Origin: Azospirillaceae bacterium
GTDB lineage: Bacteria; Pseudomonadota; Alphaproteobacteria; Azospirillales; Azospirillaceae
Assembly (NCBI GenBank): GCA_028283825.1
Contig: JAPWJW010000001.1
Coordinates: forward strand, 1,984,001 to 2,048,000
Reading direction: 5' to 3'
DNA length: 64,000 nucleotides
Part shown: positions 34,642 through 43,243 of the stretch, piece by piece
How the letters are laid out: each line of letters opens with the position of its first letter
How positions within the stretch are numbered: position 1 is the first letter of the stretch
Made by a program: the position numbers and the translations under genes
Notes under the pieces: model-generated
What the model was told of the DNA's origin: nothing
Databases searched by the model: none
What the model saw: the letters and a program-made list of their open reading frames with translations, nothing else

Positions 34642-36492
34642 TTAGAACAGCTTCAGGATGGCCTGCTGGCTCTGGTTGGCCAGCGACAGGGTGGTGACGC
34701 CCAGCGACTGGCGGGTCTGCAGGGTCAGCAACTCGGCACCGGCCTTGTTCTGGTCGACCTGCACCAGGCTGTCGGCGCCGTCGGTCAGCACGTTGTTGAA
34801 GGCGTCGGTGAAATCCGACCGGGTCTGGATGACGTTCAGGTTGGTGCTGAGCGTCTGGCCTGCCGACCGCAACTGGGTGGTGGCGTACGTCAGCTGCGCC
34901 ACCGCCGCGTCGATGTCCGAGCGGTCCAGGAAATCGTTCTGGGCATAATCCAGACGCAGTCCCTGGCCGTTGGTGGTGACGTTGGCCGACTGCACCGTCA
35001 GCGTGTTGGTATTGGTCTCGTTGAACTGCACCAGCAGGTCGTTCTGGGTGTTGGCCGGCGTCTGCTGCGTCGTCGTCATGTTGGCGAAGCCGCTGGCCGA
35101 AGCCGCCTGCATGATGTCGGACGAATTGACGTTGATGCGGACCGTGCCCGTGGTGAACGACATGGCGTTCTCACCATCCGCCAGCTTGGCGGCACCGCGG
35201 TCGTTGGCGGCGGAACGGGTGATGGACACGCCATTCAGCGAGGTCGCGGTGACGGCGATGTCCACGTCCTTTTCCACGGTGGAGACACCGTTGCCGGCCG
35301 TGCCCAGGCCTTCCAGCGTGGTGCGGTCAACCGTGAAGGATACGACCGAGCCGGAAGAGAACGAGACGGAAATGTCCTTGGTCAGCGCGTTGGTGGCGGA
35401 ACTGCCCAGCGTGAAGCTGTTGGAGGTGCCGTAAGAGCCGCTGGCCGTGATGGTGAAGCTGGTGCTGCTGGCGGCGTAGGTGATGGTGAAGCCGGAGATC
35501 TGCAGCCCGGCGCTGACCTTGCCGCTGAGGGCCGCGGCGACGGCCTGCTGGCGGGCGACCGGCGAGGGGTTGCTGACGTCGCCGGCGGAAGCGGTGTAGC
35601 TGAAGGCGCGGCCGTTGACAGTGACGTTGAAGGTGTCGCCCTGGTCGATGTTGCCGGTGATGTTCACCGCCGAGACCTGCGGCGTGCCGGACACGCCGGC
35701 GGTCTGCAGGTTGTTGGTCGCCGCCTGGGTGTTGTCGAAGAAGGTGACGGAGCGGGACTCGTCGCCTTCGGTGATGACCACCGTGCGGGTCTGGCCCACG
35801 GCACCGCGCACCTCGACCGACACGTCGGAGAAGTTGCCGGAAGTGGTGCTGAGCGTGCCGGAAATCTTCAGGCCGAACAGGCCGCGTGCGTCCTCGGCCG
35901 TGGCGATGTCGCCGGCATTGCCGGAGATGTCGCCGGTACCGGACACCCGGATGGAATAGGTGTCGGAGGTGGTGACGTTGGTGACGCGGCTGTTGGACAG
36001 GCCGGTGATGGAGTTGACCGTGGCGCGGGAAACCGAGGTGGCGTCATAGGACTCGCCATTGCCGGCCAGCAGGTTCTTGCCGCCGTAGCCGCTGTCGCCC
36101 GCCAGCTTGTCGATCTGGTCCTTGATGGCATTGAACTGGGTGGCCAGCGACTGGCGGGTGGCGATGGCCGCCGGGTCATTGCCCAGGTTGGAATAAGCCG
36201 ACGTCGTCAGGCCCTTGGCCTGGTCGATCAGCGACTGGATGGAGGTGATGCCTTCGTTGCCGGCCTTGATGGTGCTGATGGCCTGGCCCATCGCGTCCTT
36301 CAGCGTGGACAGATCGCTGGCCCGCTGGTTCAGACCCTGCGCGGCGAAGAAGGCCGTGGGGCCGTCCAACGCGCTGTTGATCTTGTTACCGGTGGACAGC
36401 TGCGCCTGGATCTTGTCGATCGAGCTGTTGGTGTTCTGCAACAACAGCAGGTTGGAACGCATTGCCGAAGAAAGCGCGATTTCGCTAGACAT
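34642..36492 (-). CDS. Flagellin with expanded central domain
   Basis: A 616-residue filament subunit. The N-terminal D0/D1 helices (SSAMRSNLLLLQNTNSSIDKIQAQLSTGNKINSALDGP...) and the C-terminal helices (LRSAGQTLSTNLNVIQTRSDFTDAFNNVLTDGADSLVQVDQNKAG...LANQSQQAILKLF) are conserved. Between about residues 145 and 480 lies a large Ser/Thr/Val-rich variable region that would form surface-exposed outer domains. The ATG at 36492 is favoured because AGGAG lies 7 nt before it; the ATG at 36495 is adjacent. No other flagellar gene, chaperone or FlbT/FlaF gene is nearby. A sigma-54-like promoter lies about 260 bp upstream and a terminator follows at 34553. Confidence 0.93.
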   Translation of the reverse strand: MSSEIALSSAMRSNLLLLQNTNSSIDKIQAQLSTGNKINSALDGPTAFFAAQGLNQRASDLSTLKDAMGQAISTIKAGNEGITSIQSLIDQAKGLTTSAYSNLGNDPAAIATRQSLATQFNAIKDQIDKLAGDSGYGGKNLLAGNGESYDATSVSRATVNSITGLSNSRVTNVTTSDTYSIRVSGTGDISGNAGDIATAEDARGLFGLKISGTLSTTSGNFSDVSVEVRGAVGQTRTVVITEGDESRSVTFFDNTQAATNNLQTAGVSGTPQVSAVNITGNIDQGDTFNVTVNGRAFSYTASAGDVSNPSPVARQQAVAAALSGKVSAGLQISGFTITYAASSTSFTITASGSYGTSNSFTLGSSATNALTKDISVSFSSGSVVSFTVDRTTLEGLGTAGNGVSTVEKDVDIAVTATSLNGVSITRSAANDRGAAKLADGENAMSFTTGTVRINVNSSDIMQAASASGFANMTTTQQTPANTQNDLLVQFNETNTNTLTVQSANVTTNGQGLRLDYAQNDFLDRSDIDAAVAQLTYATTQLRSAGQTLSTNLNVIQTRSDFTDAFNNVLTDGADSLVQVDQNKAGAELLTLQTRQSLGVTTLSLANQSQQAILKLF

Positions 36493-36981
36493 CATTCATC
36501 TCCTTTTGAGCTGCCGAGGGGCGGCCGTTTGGGCCGGTCTGATCCTTCTGGCGCGAGCAAGCTGGTGGGTGCCGTACACACCGAAAACGCCACCCGCCCG
36601 TAACGAGGAGGGCCTGGGTCCCCGTCTCCAGGCGGCGGCCGCTCACCAGCCTGTGGCTTGGGGCGGACCGTCCGGTTCTGCCGGGGGCGTTTGCTGGTAT
36701 GGACGCCATCAACCTCCTCTGATGGACGGGTTAAGTTCGCCGTCACATCCGCAGAAAGCGTGCCAACCGGCCTGCAGATGATTATGTCTTTGTAAGTAAA
36801 CGCATTTCTTGGGAGGGCCCCATTAAGTTCGCGAAAATGCAATGGACGTAATTTTCCGCCCGCCCGGTCAAATTTGCCGAGTTGCAAATGTTCAGGAGGA
36901 CGGGATTTCCCAGTCAGTGCCAGGATTTGGGCCGCTCTAAGCGGGCCGCCGGGCGTCGCGGCGCTCCGCTTTGAAGGGCGT
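36493..36981. other. Long flagellin upstream region
   Basis: A 489-bp gap without a convincing gene. It contains the sigma-54-like promoter at 36751-36766 and hence a predicted 5' untranslated leader of about 245 nt for the flagellin mRNA. The strong ribosome binding site AAAGGAG sits at the end of this leader. Confidence 0.6.
36751..36766 (-). promoter_or_regulatory. Sigma-54 (RpoN) promoter candidate for flagellin
   Basis: On the minus strand the sequence TTGGCACGCTTTCTGC has the obligatory GG and GC separated by exactly 10 nt and matches the TGGCACG-N4-TTGC consensus at all but one position of the -12 box. The transcription start would be near 36739. Flagellar genes are often RpoN-dependent in proteobacteria. 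Confidence 0.65.
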
Positions 36982-37704
36982 TCAGGCGCCCAGGGCGGCG
37001 TAGCCCGATGCCACCGGCTGCCGGGCGCGCCACCGCTGCATCAGGTTGCGGCACTCCTCCGCCAGCGCGAGGCGCTGGGGAAGATCGGCGACAAGCGCCG
37101 GCGGAAAGCGCCGGACCAATGCCGCCGTCGGCGCCGCGTCAACGGCCAGGACCACGCGCTGGGCCGCACCCGGATTTTCCACCTGGTGCGGCATGGAGAA
37201 GTCACCGGCCCAGAACCGGCCCGGCGGATAGGCTGCGGCCTCATGCCCGACCCAGGTCACGGCGTCGGCCGGCACGACCAAGGGCAGCAGCAGGCGGCAC
37301 AAGGGCAAATGCAGGGCCTGGTTGTCGAAATGCCACGGCAGAGTGCCGCCGGGCGCCTGGCGCAACAGGGCGACCTGCTGCACCTCCCCGCCCCACCCGT
37401 CCAGCAGGCGGGCGACGGACGGCATGAGCGCCAGGGCCGGCGTCGCCGCTGACGGCCGGCCATCGATGCGTTCCAGCAAGGTTATGGCCGACCAACTGCC
37501 GTCATGTTCGTAATGGGCGCGCCCTTCGACGCCGAGGCTCCGGTCCAGCATGGCGAACTCGGCCAACAGCGGGGCGGGATCGACCGCCCCATCCATGGGC
37601 CCGTGCAACATCAGGCCGCAGCCCGCCGTCCGTTCCTGCCATGAATGCACCGCCACCCCCAAAAAGCCGCAACCCGTGATGGAATTATCCCTGGGCAGTG
37701 GCAT
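36982..37704 (-). CDS. Aspartyl/asparaginyl beta-hydroxylase-like 2OG-Fe(II) oxygenase
   Basis: About 240 residues. The iron-binding set of the aspartyl/asparaginyl beta-hydroxylase fold is visible: HxD in LPWHFDNQALHLPLCRLLLPL (H125, D127 counting from the ATG at 37704) and a distal histidine in FSMPHQVENPG (H173), with the 2-oxoglutarate arginine in AAQRVVLAVD (R183). It should hydroxylate a protein or amino acid side chain using 2-oxoglutarate and oxygen. A GTG at 37716 or a later ATG (LMLHGPMDG) are alternative starts. It lies upstream of flagellin on the same strand but is separated by almost 500 bp, so a link is not shown. The target is unknown. Confidence 0.78.
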   Translation of the reverse strand: MPLPRDNSITGCGFLGVAVHSWQERTAGCGLMLHGPMDGAVDPAPLLAEFAMLDRSLGVEGRAHYEHDGSWSAITLLERIDGRPSAATPALALMPSVARLLDGWGGEVQQVALLRQAPGGTLPWHFDNQALHLPLCRLLLPLVVPADAVTWVGHEAAAYPPGRFWAGDFSMPHQVENPGAAQRVVLAVDAAPTAALVRRFPPALVADLPQRLALAEECRNLMQRWRARQPVASGYAALGA

Positions 37705-37755
37705 ATGCACTGACACTGGTCAAGTCCATGCGGCTGTCATCACTTCATTAAGAAT

Positions 37756-37783
37756 CAGAGCCGCCCCCTTGAGGGCGGCTCTG
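37756..37783 (-). terminator. Stem-loop terminator after the beta-helix gene
   Basis: An 11-bp perfect stem CAGAGCCGCCC / GGGCGGCTCTG with loop CCTTGA lies about 20 bp after the stop at 37802. The following minus-strand bases ATTCTTAATG give only a weak T-run. Confidence 0.7.
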
Positions 37784-37801
37784 ACAGCCAAGGTGCGACG
37801 C

Positions 37802-39808
37802 TTACTGGATGACACGCACGTTATAAGCCACCGCGACGGGAGCCGCAGCCAGGCCCGACAGGTTGCACACCTTGACGGTCACCGTGCCGGAAGCGGACAC
37901 GTAACCCCCGACCGAGAAACCATTACCGGGGTCGGACCCGGCCGGCGTCGCGATGACGGCCATGGCGGTCGTCGCCCCGCTCACCGACACTGTCCCCGTG
38001 GCACAGGTGGCATTGGCCAAGGAAGTTCCGCCGATGCTGCCGGTGGTCGCGGTCAGAACCGGGTACAGGGCCCTGCCGTTGGATTGCAGATTACCCGTGA
38101 CGTTGAAGGTCGCCGTCGTCCCATCAAACGACAGGGACATCGGGAAGTTGGTCGTCGCCTCATTGGACGGGGCGAAACCCCACCAATAAGAGCCGGCAGT
38201 GGTGGTCGTGTCCGCACCCAGGTGTAGGAAGCGCGTCTGGGTCCCGTTCTCCTCCATCACCCCCATATTCGGGGCATAGGGACCGAAGAATTGGCCGGTC
38301 ACCCCGAACGCCTGGGGGAATTTTGTGAAATTCGTCGTCGTGGCATGCAGCGTCGTCAGGTTCGCCGTCGTCGCCGTCAGGGCCGTGGCGCTGACGGATG
38401 CGACAGTATAGGGATGCTGATGGAACGAAATTACGGTCCCGCCCTGTTCATAATCGATGACGTCATTCGCATTCACGGCGCCGCCGAAGGTGACGGCACC
38501 GCCCGAGCTGGAATACCCATGGCCTTGCACGACATTCAGGCCGCTGGAGGCGAAGAAATTGAAGGGGGTATAGACATTGTACCCAAGGAATTCGTTGCCA
38601 TAGATCTGGTTGTTCAACACGTTCGCGGTCGTGGTTCCCAGGCATATGGCGTAGGAGTTGTTGCCGGCGGTGGAAACATTGTGGGTGAAGCGGCTGTTTG
38701 CGACGATGTTGTCCGACCCGGATATGTCGAACATGCAGGTGCCTTCCGTGGTGGCGAAACTGGCATAGATGCTCAGCTGCGACACATTGTTGCCGCTGGT
38801 CAACTTGACCTGCCTGCGCCCGCCTTCCAGGTCGGACATCGACATCTTGACGCCGCCGTTTAGGCACGCCTGATAGGCTACGCGGTTGGTGGCGGTGGCG
38901 GCATGCCAGCCATGGATGTGCATCGCGTTGGAAGACGTGTCGAACTGGAAACCACAGTACGTGTTGTCGGCGAGTTGGCTGGCATCAACGGCATAGAGAT
39001 CGGTATAAAAGCCGTCACTGGGTCCTTGGAACCAGTAGCCCCTGGCACCGGCCGTCAGAACCCAATTGTTGTCATAGGTGCTCTCGTACCCAACAGACAG
39101 GGCCTGCGCACGCGCGACGCTGCCGCCGGTTCGGATGCCGTTGCCGTAGACGTTGCGAACAACGTTCCATTCGACCTTCTCATGGGCACCGTATAGCGAA
39201 ATGCCGTTCTGGAAATCAGGGTTGGCACCCGCAGTCTGGTTGGTGCTGTTACCGTCGATGGTGCAACCGTGGATGTAGACGTTGTGGGCGCCATCCGACG
39301 ACGTGCCGCCAATGAGCGTCTGGAAATTCTGGGATTCGATGACCGCCGTATTCGCCCCAGCCTTCAGCATGATGACCGGGTCGCCGACGCACATCAGCTC
39401 GGTGCCAGTCACCGGCACGATCGGGGAGTCGACCATGACCGCCTTGCCGGTGTTGTAGATCACCACCGCCGCACCGCCCTTCGCCGCCGCCGCGGCGATG
39501 GCGCTGTTGATGGCGGCGGCATCGTCGGTCACGCCGTCCTGTTTCGCACCATAATCCTGGACATTCAACGTATCAGCGAAACGGCTGGACATCGTACGGG
39601 CGGTATTGGCGCCACTGGCAACCGCAGACGCCGCGGATATGACCCCTGTGTAGCCGTTGGCGTCAATGGTGGCCTGGCCAACCCCGCCGATCTGCGCCGT
39701 CAGCGCGTCGGCCGTCGGACCGGTCACCCAGCCGGTCTGCGCCCTTCCCGCCTGCGGGATGCAGAAAACCGCCGCCACCAGCGTGGCAGCGCGTAAGTAT
39801 TTTCGCAT
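37802..39808 (-). CDS. Exported right-handed beta-helix (pectate-lyase-superfamily) protein
   Basis: A 668-residue protein with a signal peptide (MRKYLRAATLVAAVFCIPQAGRA). ATG at 39808 is chosen because AAGGAG lies 8-10 nt before it. The block NVQDYGAKQDGVTDDAAAINSAIAAAAAKGG is the classic start of the Pectate_lyase_3/RHGA family, followed by beta-helix coils (NVYIHGCTIDGNST, NGISLYGAHEKVEWNVVRNVYGNGIRTGG, DNIVANSRFTHNVS). After about residue 450 comes a Thr/Ala-rich region that resembles phage tail-fibre or spike repeats. Catalytic residues are not identified. It could be a polysaccharide lyase/hydrolase or a surface glycan-binding protein. It stands alone between terminators and tRNA-Pro; its base composition is slightly lower in GC than its neighbours. 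Confidence 0.8.
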   Translation of the reverse strand: MRKYLRAATLVAAVFCIPQAGRAQTGWVTGPTADALTAQIGGVGQATIDANGYTGVISAASAVASGANTARTMSSRFADTLNVQDYGAKQDGVTDDAAAINSAIAAAAAKGGAAVVIYNTGKAVMVDSPIVPVTGTELMCVGDPVIMLKAGANTAVIESQNFQTLIGGTSSDGAHNVYIHGCTIDGNSTNQTAGANPDFQNGISLYGAHEKVEWNVVRNVYGNGIRTGGSVARAQALSVGYESTYDNNWVLTAGARGYWFQGPSDGFYTDLYAVDASQLADNTYCGFQFDTSSNAMHIHGWHAATATNRVAYQACLNGGVKMSMSDLEGGRRQVKLTSGNNVSQLSIYASFATTEGTCMFDISGSDNIVANSRFTHNVSTAGNNSYAICLGTTTANVLNNQIYGNEFLGYNVYTPFNFFASSGLNVVQGHGYSSSGGAVTFGGAVNANDVIDYEQGGTVISFHQHPYTVASVSATALTATTANLTTLHATTTNFTKFPQAFGVTGQFFGPYAPNMGVMEENGTQTRFLHLGADTTTTAGSYWWGFAPSNEATTNFPMSLSFDGTTATFNVTGNLQSNGRALYPVLTATTGSIGGTSLANATCATGTVSVSGATTAMAVIATPAGSDPGNGFSVGGYVSASGTVTVKVCNLSGLAAAPVAVAYNVRVIQ

Positions 39809-40259
39809 TATCATCTCTCCTTGGAGCTTGGGGCGCCAAAGTCCGAAGAGATGGCGTCCCAAGATCTAAACCGGCAAATAACGGTGAAGGGGTACTAATC
39901 GGAACAATCGACTTGGTCTTCAATCAGTGGCCCGCACCACTGGGACGACATATATGAGGGGCGGCGAATACGCCGCCCGGGCGTCCGGCAGGAGCAGGTT
40001 GTCCACGGCCTGGCGTGGAAACGCGGCGAACGGATGACACGATCGACGCGCTCCCCGGGATAACCCAGGCATCGCGCCGTCGCGGATCTTCCCGCTATCC
40101 CTCATAAAAGGGAATGGGATAAGAACATAATAGGAACATCATTGGCAAGAATTTTGATGGTGCCTTGTCAAGCGCATCCAATCGTTCCCCATTCGGGCCC
40201 ATCTTTCGTGATTGACCGCGCCTCGGAAAACCGCGTAAACCCTAGCCTCACGATGGGTT
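39809..40259. other. Intergenic region between beta-helix gene and tRNA-Pro
   Basis: A 451-bp stretch with no convincing gene. Near the beta-helix gene is a 12-bp imperfect stem (39827-39838 with 39852-39863, one G-T pair) that would lie in the mRNA leader. Further on is a small hairpin TCCCT/AGGGA near 40099-40112 and AT-richer sequence at 40100-40165, likely the promoter for tRNA-Pro. Confidence 0.45.
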
Positions 40260-40336
40260 CGGGGCGTAGCGCAGTCTGGTAGCGCGACGGTTTTGGGAAC
40301 CGTAGGCCCCCGGTTCGAATCCGGGCGCCCCGACCA
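40260..40336 (+). tRNA. tRNA-Pro (anticodon TGG)
   Basis: A 77-nt cloverleaf. The acceptor arms CGGGGCG (40260-40266) and CGCCCCG (40326-40332) pair perfectly, with discriminator A and an encoded CCA end. The anticodon stem ACGGT/ACCGT frames loop TTTGGGA, giving TGG. The T arm contains GGTTCGAATCC. Confidence 0.97.
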
Positions 40337-40469
40337 TCGTTCCCGGTTTGGCGCCCCCTGCGGGCGACGGCCGGGCCCATCAACCGCCTGCCGGCCCGAC
40401 CGCACGGGCGTGGCGGGCATCGCCCGTTTCGGCGGGTCGATGTATCGATAGACCGGGGACGTTCCAGAG

Positions 40470-40775
40470 ATGCAGGTTCGTATCTATCAGCCGGCCAAGA
40501 CGGCCATGCAGTCCGGCCGCGCCAAGACCCAATCGTGGATTCTGGAATATGAACTGTCCACCGCCCGCCGGCCGGAGCCGCTGATGGGTTGGACCAGTTC
40601 AGGCGATACCCTGAACCAGGTGAAGCTGACCTTCGACACCGTCGAGGAGGCCGTGGCCTACGCCCAGCGCAAGGGCTGGGACTATGAGGTCATCACCCAC
40701 AACGACCGCATCGTCCGGCCGAAGAACTACGCCGACAATTTCCGCGCCGACCGTCCCCGCGTCGGCCGCTTCTGA
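40470..40775 (+). CDS. NADH dehydrogenase (complex I) NDUFS4/NDUFA4-like accessory subunit
   Basis: A 101-residue protein of the ETC complex I subunit family, the bacterial counterpart of mitochondrial NDUFS4 (18 kDa subunit). The conserved pattern is complete: VRIYQPAKTAMQSGRAKTQSWILEYE, MGWTSSGDTLNQVKLTFDTVEEAVAYAQRKGWDYEV and the C-terminal RPKNYADNF with a basic end. It binds at the peripheral arm of complex I on the cytoplasmic side. The family is found in alphaproteobacteria and mitochondria, which supports the taxonomic placement. It stands between tRNA-Pro and tRNA-Arg, away from the nuo operon. Confidence 0.93.
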   Translation: MQVRIYQPAKTAMQSGRAKTQSWILEYELSTARRPEPLMGWTSSGDTLNQVKLTFDTVEEAVAYAQRKGWDYEVITHNDRIVRPKNYADNFRADRPRVGRF

Positions 40776-40826
40776 TCCCCTACCCGACCCCACGTGCCGA
40801 CCCGACCCGGGCTGGCACGTCGGCGT

Positions 40827-40903
40827 GGCCCCGTAGCTCAGTTGGATAGAGCAACCGCCTTCTAAGCGGTAGGTCGCTGGTTCGAATCCAGCCGGGGTCG
40901 CCA
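40827..40903 (+). tRNA. tRNA-Arg (anticodon TCT)
   Basis: A 77-nt cloverleaf with acceptor arms GGCCCCG and CGGGGTC (one G-T pair), discriminator G and encoded CCA. The anticodon stem ACCGC/GCGGT encloses loop CTTCTAA, giving TCT. The T arm is GGTTCGAATCC. Confidence 0.97.
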
Positions 40904-40908
40904 GCTTT

Positions 40909-41832
40909 TCAAGCCTGGCTCTGGTCCTCACCACTATCGCTCCAACCTTGGCGTAGCGCTTCGACCATCAGGGCGAAGGCTGGCGACGCTTGCCGGCGGT
41001 GGGGGTAATAGAGGTGATAGCCTGCCCAAGGCGGGCACCATTCCTCAAGCACGCGACCAAGACGCCCATCGGCGAGATAGGGCTGCGCCAGGTCCTCGGG
41101 CACATAGGCCAGGCCGAAGCCGTCGAGGGCCGCGTCGAGAACCTGGAAGACGCCGTTGAAGACGAGCTGGCCTTCCACGCGCACCTTCAGTTCACGGCCA
41201 TCCTTCTCGAATTCCCAGGCATACAGCCCGCCATAGGTCGGGAAGCGCAGGTTGATGCAATTGTGGCCGACCAGGTCCTGCGGCGTCTCAGGCACCGGCC
41301 GCCCCGCGAAGTACGATGGCGCCGCCACCACCGCGAAACGTACGTCGGGGCCGATCCGCACCGCGATCATGTCCTTGGCGACCTGTTCCCCCCAGCGCAC
41401 GCCGGCGTCGTAGCGCTCGGCCGCGATGTCGGTCAGCCCATAATCAATCGCGATCTCGACCTTGATGTCGGGATAGTTCGCCAGGAACTTCCTCAGCTTC
41501 GGCCAGAGGGCGGACTGGATGGCATGGTCGCCGGCCGTGATGCGGATCGTGCCGGCCGGCTTTTCGCGCAGCCCGCCCAGGGCCTCCAGTTCCGCCTCGA
41601 TCTCCTCGATCCGCGGGGCGGCGGTCCCCACCAGGCGCTCCCCCGCCTCCGTCAGCGAGACACTGCGCGTGGTCCGGGTGAGAAGGCGGACACCAAGCCG
41701 GGCCTCAAGCTGGCGGATGGTCTGGCTCAACGCCGATTGCGAAATGCCGAGCTTGGCCGCCGCCTTGGTGAAGCTGCGTTCCTGCCCCACGCTTATGAGC
41801 GCCCGGAGATCGTCCAGATTGCCCTGTCGCAT
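40909..41832 (-). CDS. LysR-family transcriptional regulator
   Basis: A 307-residue LysR protein. The N-terminal helix-turn-helix reads LRALISVGQERSFTKAAAKLGISQSALSQTIRQLEARLGVRLLTRTTRSVSLTEAG, and the effector domain follows from about residue 90. It is divergent from the cupin/SDR/decarboxylase cluster at 42035-44957, with 202 bp between starts, and is the obvious candidate to control it. The group with AGDHAIQSALWPKLRKF resembles regulators of oxidoreductase genes. Its 3' end lies 6 bp from tRNA-Arg on the opposite strand, so the two genes converge tightly. Confidence 0.9.
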   Translation of the reverse strand: MRQGNLDDLRALISVGQERSFTKAAAKLGISQSALSQTIRQLEARLGVRLLTRTTRSVSLTEAGERLVGTAAPRIEEIEAELEALGGLREKPAGTIRITAGDHAIQSALWPKLRKFLANYPDIKVEIAIDYGLTDIAAERYDAGVRWGEQVAKDMIAVRIGPDVRFAVVAAPSYFAGRPVPETPQDLVGHNCINLRFPTYGGLYAWEFEKDGRELKVRVEGQLVFNGVFQVLDAALDGFGLAYVPEDLAQPYLADGRLGRVLEEWCPPWAGYHLYYPHRRQASPAFALMVEALRQGWSDSGEDQSQA

Positions 41833-42034
41833 TTATTATCCTGGCTTATAGGTTCATGCCGATTATAGCGGATAGTTGAGTCAGCGTCCCGCGCCTAAAT
41901 CTTATCCTGCAACGTGACGAGGGGACTTTGGGGGCGGGCGAGCCCGTCCCCGCCACTGTTCCGGACCGTCGTTGCCGCCCCGTCCACCGCATTGGTGGGC
42001 CGGCGCGTCCAACCGACCGCCAAGGAACGAGACC

Positions 42035-42457
42035 ATGGGAATCGTACGCGCCGGATCGCAGCCGTCCGCCAAAGGACCTGCCGACTATTTCACGGGCACC
42101 GTCCGCATCGATCCGCTGAACAGCCCGCCGGCGCCCGCCCGGGCCCTGACCGCCTACGTCACGTTCGAGCCCGGCGCCCGCACGGCCTGGCACACCCATC
42201 CCCTGGGGCAAACCCTGATCATCACGGCCGGCTGCGGCTGGACCCAATGCGAGGACGGCCCGATCGAGGAGATCCGCGCCGGTGACGTCGTCTGGTGCCC
42301 GCCGGGGCACAAGCACTGGCACGGTGCCACATCGACCACAGCGATGACCCACCTTGCCGTCACCGAAGCCCTGGACGGCAAGGCGGTCGATTGGATGGAG
42401 AAGGTCACCGATGAGCAATACCTCGCCGGTTTGACCAATACGATGACAGGAGCATAA
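42035..42457 (+). CDS. Cupin-domain protein (cytoplasmic)
   Basis: A 140-residue single-domain cupin. Motif 1 shows the metal-binding histidines in [23 protein letters not shown] and motif 2 the final ligand region in [17 protein letters not shown]. No signal peptide is present. The ATG at 42035 has AAGGAACGAG upstream. It is the first gene of a five-gene cluster and is followed 3 bp later by an SDR gene. A close paralog with a signal peptide is the fourth gene (44047-44511), so the cluster encodes the same fold inside and outside the cytoplasm. The substrate is unknown; such cupins may be isomerases, dioxygenases or quercetinase-like enzymes. Confidence 0.85.
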   Translation: MGIVRAGSQPSAKGPADYFTGTVRIDPLNSPPAPARALTAYVTFEPGARTAWHTHPLGQTLIITAGCGWTQCEDGPIEEIRAGDVVWCPPGHKHWHGATSTTAMTHLAVTEALDGKAVDWMEKVTDEQYLAGLTNTMTGA

Positions 42458-42460
42458 CCC

Positions 42461-43225
42461 ATGAACATCTCATTCGCAGGCAAGGTCGCGCTGGTCACCG
42501 GCGCCGCATCGGGCCTGGGTCTTGCGACAGCGACGCTGTTCGCGGAATCAGGCGCCGCCGTGGCACTTGCCGACTGGAACGAAGCCGCCGTCCAGTCGGC
42601 GGCCGCCGACCTGGCGGCCCAGGGGCACCGGGTCATCGCCATCGCCTGCGACGTCGCCGACGACACCCAGGTCGAGGCCATGGTCACGCGGACGGTCGCG
42701 GCCTTCGGCCGCCTGGACGTCGCCTACAACAATGCCGGCGTCCAGAACGTCCTGGCGGAGACGGCCGATACGACGCCAGAGGATTACGACCGCGTCATGG
42801 GCATCAACCTGCGCGGGGTGTGGAGCAGCATGAAGTTCGAGCTGCGGCAGATGCGCCGGCAGGGCGGCGGCGCCATCGTCAATTGCTCCTCCCTCGGGGG
42901 GCTGGTCGGGGGGGCCGAGCGCGGCATCTATCACGCGGCCAAGCACGGGGTCATCGGCTTCACCAAGAGTGCCGCCCTGGAATATGCGGCCCGGGGTATC
43001 CGCGTGAACGCCGTTTGCCCCGGACTGATCTGGACACCAATGGCCGACCAGATGGTCGCCGCCGGCCAGGGTGAAGCCCTCAAGGGCATGGAAAAGATGA
43101 TCCCCATGGCGCGGGTCGGCCGGCCCGAGGAAATCGCGAACACCGTCGTCTGGCTGTGCAGCGACGCCGCCAGCTATGTGACCGGCCAGTCCATCTCGGT
43201 GGATGGCGGCTTCATCATGCGCTGA
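42461..43225 (+). CDS. Short-chain dehydrogenase/reductase
   Basis: A 254-residue classical SDR. The cofactor motif TGAASGLG lies at about residue 12, the NNAG motif in VAYNNAGVQ, the catalytic serine in IVNCSSLGG and the YxxxK in GIYHAAKHG. The C-terminus ITGQSISVDGGFIMR-type end is standard. It probably oxidises or reduces an alcohol or ketone in the cytoplasm. It is the second gene of the cluster led by the cupin at 42035 and is likely controlled by the divergent LysR gene. Confidence 0.92.
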   Translation: MNISFAGKVALVTGAASGLGLATATLFAESGAAVALADWNEAAVQSAAADLAAQGHRVIAIACDVADDTQVEAMVTRTVAAFGRLDVAYNNAGVQNVLAETADTTPEDYDRVMGINLRGVWSSMKFELRQMRRQGGGAIVNCSSLGGLVGGAERGIYHAAKHGVIGFTKSAALEYAARGIRVNAVCPGLIWTPMADQMVAAGQGEALKGMEKMIPMARVGRPEEIANTVVWLCSDAASYVTGQSISVDGGFIMR

Positions 43226-43243
43226 CACGGGCGGTGCACGGCC

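Noticed and set aside
37756-37783. CCGCCCCCTTGAGGGCGG hairpin considered as a fifth copy of the structured repeat
   Set aside because: Only the TTGAGG/GGGCGG part resembles the repeat; the other stems and islands are missing, and the position fits a normal terminator.
40260-40903. tRNA genes considered as integration sites of a genomic island
   Set aside because: No integrase gene and no direct repeat of a tRNA 3' end was found; the gene between them is a conserved complex I subunit.
41833-42034. TTATAG direct repeats in the LysR/cupin gap as a LysR binding site
   Set aside because: The repeats are direct rather than inverted and short; not enough to support an operator call.
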